Below are positions 62,301-64,000 of a stretch of DNA of 64,000 nt, piece by piece (the stretch's first letter is position 1; each line of letters begins with the position of its first letter). The notes beneath the pieces are model-generated. The model had not been told where the DNA came from, made no database searches, and was given only the letters and a program-made list of their open reading frames with translations. The position numbers were made by a program, and so were the translations under genes. Source of the stretch: Yamagishiella unicocca (Eukaryota > Chlorophyta > Chlorophyceae > Chlamydomonadales > Volvocaceae). The DNA lies in NCBI GenBank assembly GCA_003116995.1, contig BDSL01000036.1, positions 310,001-374,000 of the forward strand. The letters run 5' to 3'.

Positions 62301-64000
62301 ATGCGTGCCTCATTGCCGCACCTAGGATTGGCCGGGCTGGTGCTCCAATGCCTCGTTATAACAGTAATATGCAGGGTTGACTCGCCTTTTTCACGGCATG
62401 TGGGAAGAGTTTGCCTCGAGAAATGCACGGAAAACGGAAACTGCAACGGTAGGGCCGGCCCCTATCCTTCGCCTCTCCTCCTCCGCGTCCATATGTATGT
62501 GCCTGACCATACTGCGACTCATGCCCTCCCGTGGCTCTCACCTCATCCTCGCCCTGCCTACCGAGCAGGCGACACCGGGCAGTGCGACTGTGCGTTTGGG
62601 TATGAAGGTGAGAGGGTGCGGGCCGGGTGGTTACACGTGTCTGGCGTCACAGACACGTCAGTCACTTCCTCTGGTGTAACGACAAGCGACAAAGGCTGTC
62701 TGGCACCAGCAAGGAGATAGTCCCCAAGAAATCCCACACCACGTGCCCAGCCTTTACGCAACCCGGGGTCTTGAATCCGTCCCCATCCGGTCTCGGCCGT
62801 CCTCTCCTCCCTTTTCCTCAACCTTCGTGTCCCTCGTCATCTACTCACTGCATACTGTAGGCCGCCTTATGACCCGGTGCCCCCACTTTCCTCGCGTTTT
62901 GCCCTCCCGGCCTTCCGACCTCCCTCCCATCCCTTTGCATCTCAAAACTTCTGTTTCAAACGGTTTTTCGGACATCCACGGGTTTCCCTCGAACCTCCCA
63001 TCCCTTCCCATTCCCCGTTTCGCTCCTCACCCAACCCGACTGGACCCAGGCCCCGCCTGTGAGCACCGCGTCATGCCCGCCTGCCACACCTCCCTCGCGA
63101 TCCGCTCGCCCCCCTTGTACGGCACCTGGTCCCTCAAGAACTGCAACTGCTTCCGGCAGCTCGCCAGGGTGGGTGTCGCCCTTCCCTTACTCCCACCCTC
63201 GGCTCACCGCAAGCTGTGGCGCCTCCAGCGGTCTGACCCAGTTTAAACGACCCCTCATCCAACCCAAGTGCTGGTGGTACCGACACGCCCGCAGATCGGC
63301 TGTCCGCCGGTAGGCGACCGGGAGTGCCTGTACGACGCCCTGTGGAACGTGTCGATGGCGTGTTTTGAAGTGGAAGGACTGGTTTCGGAGCAGCAGACGT
63401 CAGATGTGCCGCGGGAGGGCTTCGCGCACCCGTCTCTGCGCTGGTGGGTCGCAACATTAGCGGTTGTGGTGGTTAGGAGCTTGTCGCTGAATGGCATGTG
63501 GGCCCGGGCGCGTATCTTGCGCTCGTCGTCGTGCCTGTCGCTGTCCTCTGCTGCTGCGACTCACAGCGAGCATCAAGCGCCCACACCCCGTGCGGCTCCG
63601 GTGCTGCCTCCTGACCAACCAGGTACTGGGGCCAGCCGCTGCTGGGCTCTGACGCCATGAACCGCACCGCACCGCCAACCCACCACCTGCTGCCCAACAA
63701 CCTGTACCAGCTGCCGCTGGACGCGTGCCCGCTGAGGTACCGGGGTGATCAATGATGAACAAGGATCCAGATCCGGGGTTGGATCCGGACGCCCCCACCT
63801 GCCCGGCGGTATGGAGGTTGTCCAATGATTGGTTGCAATTGGGGATTGCGGCCACCTGGGCCAACCCGAACCCCTCCAAGCACACTACACCCACACATCC
63901 CGTCCTTATTGGTGTTGGCCCGTTGTCCCCTTTACCCCCTATCCCCCCCTGTCCCCCCGTTGTCCCCTCCCCCCCCCTATCCCCCCGTTGTCCCCTCCCC
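62301..64000 (+). CDS. Secretory protein with EGF-like domain, possibly exostosin-type glycosyltransferase, 3' end beyond window
   Basis: Exons 62301-62448, 62569-62607, 63050-63168, 63295-63443 and 63623-63736 join in matching phases; the last ends at an AG|GTAC donor and coding continues past the window. The N-terminus has a hydrophobic segment (LGLAGLVLQCLVITVIC), either a signal peptide or a type II anchor. Next comes an EGF-like domain built from three exons: CLEKCTENGNC followed by CDCAFGYEGPAC. After it the reading is MPACHTSL, NCNCFRQLAR and CPPVGDRECLYDALWNVSM. Volvocine exostosin-like glycosyltransferases, which act in the Golgi on wall or matrix glycans, commonly carry such an EGF module before the catalytic part. 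The catalytic region is not in view, so this function is inference from layout. Pyrimidine-rich low-complexity sequence fills the last 70 bp. Confidence 0.65.
62931..62997 (-). repeat. Interspersed repeat copy in intron, reverse orientation
   Basis: The minus strand of this segment, in the intron 62608-63049 of the EGF gene, matches 50766-50835 over about 60 bp with few differences, including CGAGGGAAACCCGTGGATGT and AGAAGTTTTGAGATGC. Confidence 0.8.

Overview
This window looks like nuclear DNA from a volvocine green alga (Chlamydomonas / Gonium / Volvox group). The signs are many short GT-AG introns, GC-rich exons full of Ala, Gly, Gln and Pro runs, plant-type chromatin domains, algal receptor-like kinases and an EGF-containing secretory protein. 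No organellar, bacterial or RNA gene was recognised. Most gene models below were built by hand, by joining open frames at GT/AG sites whose codon phase agrees on both sides.

Layout. (1) 1-16.5 kb, minus strand: one very long gene with a signal peptide and dozens of small exons encoding a parallel beta-helix protein with GGA(I/L/V)...FxxN (Pmp-type) repeats. It runs off the left edge and contains three tandem five-exon modules. (2) 16.5-20.2 kb: a poorly coding stretch with one weak secreted-protein ORF. (3) 20.2-26.7 kb, minus: a TKL-like protein kinase with a very long low-complexity N-terminal region; its first exons were not found. (4) 29.1-32.4 kb, plus: a TMEM33/Pom33-family ER or nuclear-envelope membrane protein with an unusual N-terminal extension. 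(5) 33.4-44.6 kb, plus: a 12-exon gene for a chromatin protein of about 2,030 residues, ordered ARID - SAND - Tudor-like - SAND - HSP20/alpha-crystallin-like. This is the most striking item. (6) 45.7-47.4 kb: a 1,691-bp DNA element with long terminal inverted repeats and a perfect 7-bp target duplication. (7) 48.1-57.4 kb, plus: an 11-exon receptor-like kinase of 1,753 residues with signal peptide, beta-helix-like ectodomain, one membrane span and an atypical kinase domain. (8) 60.6-61.7 kb, minus: a small three-exon coiled-coil protein. (9) 62.3 kb to the right edge, plus: the start of a secretory protein with an EGF-like domain, possibly an exostosin-type glycosyltransferase.

Working together. 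A large secreted beta-helix protein, a receptor kinase with a beta-helix-like exterior and a second related kinase lie in one 57-kb stretch, which invites the idea of a cell-surface recognition cluster. That is inference. The ARID/SAND protein and TMEM33 look like independent nuclear and ER genes. The left 20 kb is visibly more AT-rich and intron-dense than the rest.
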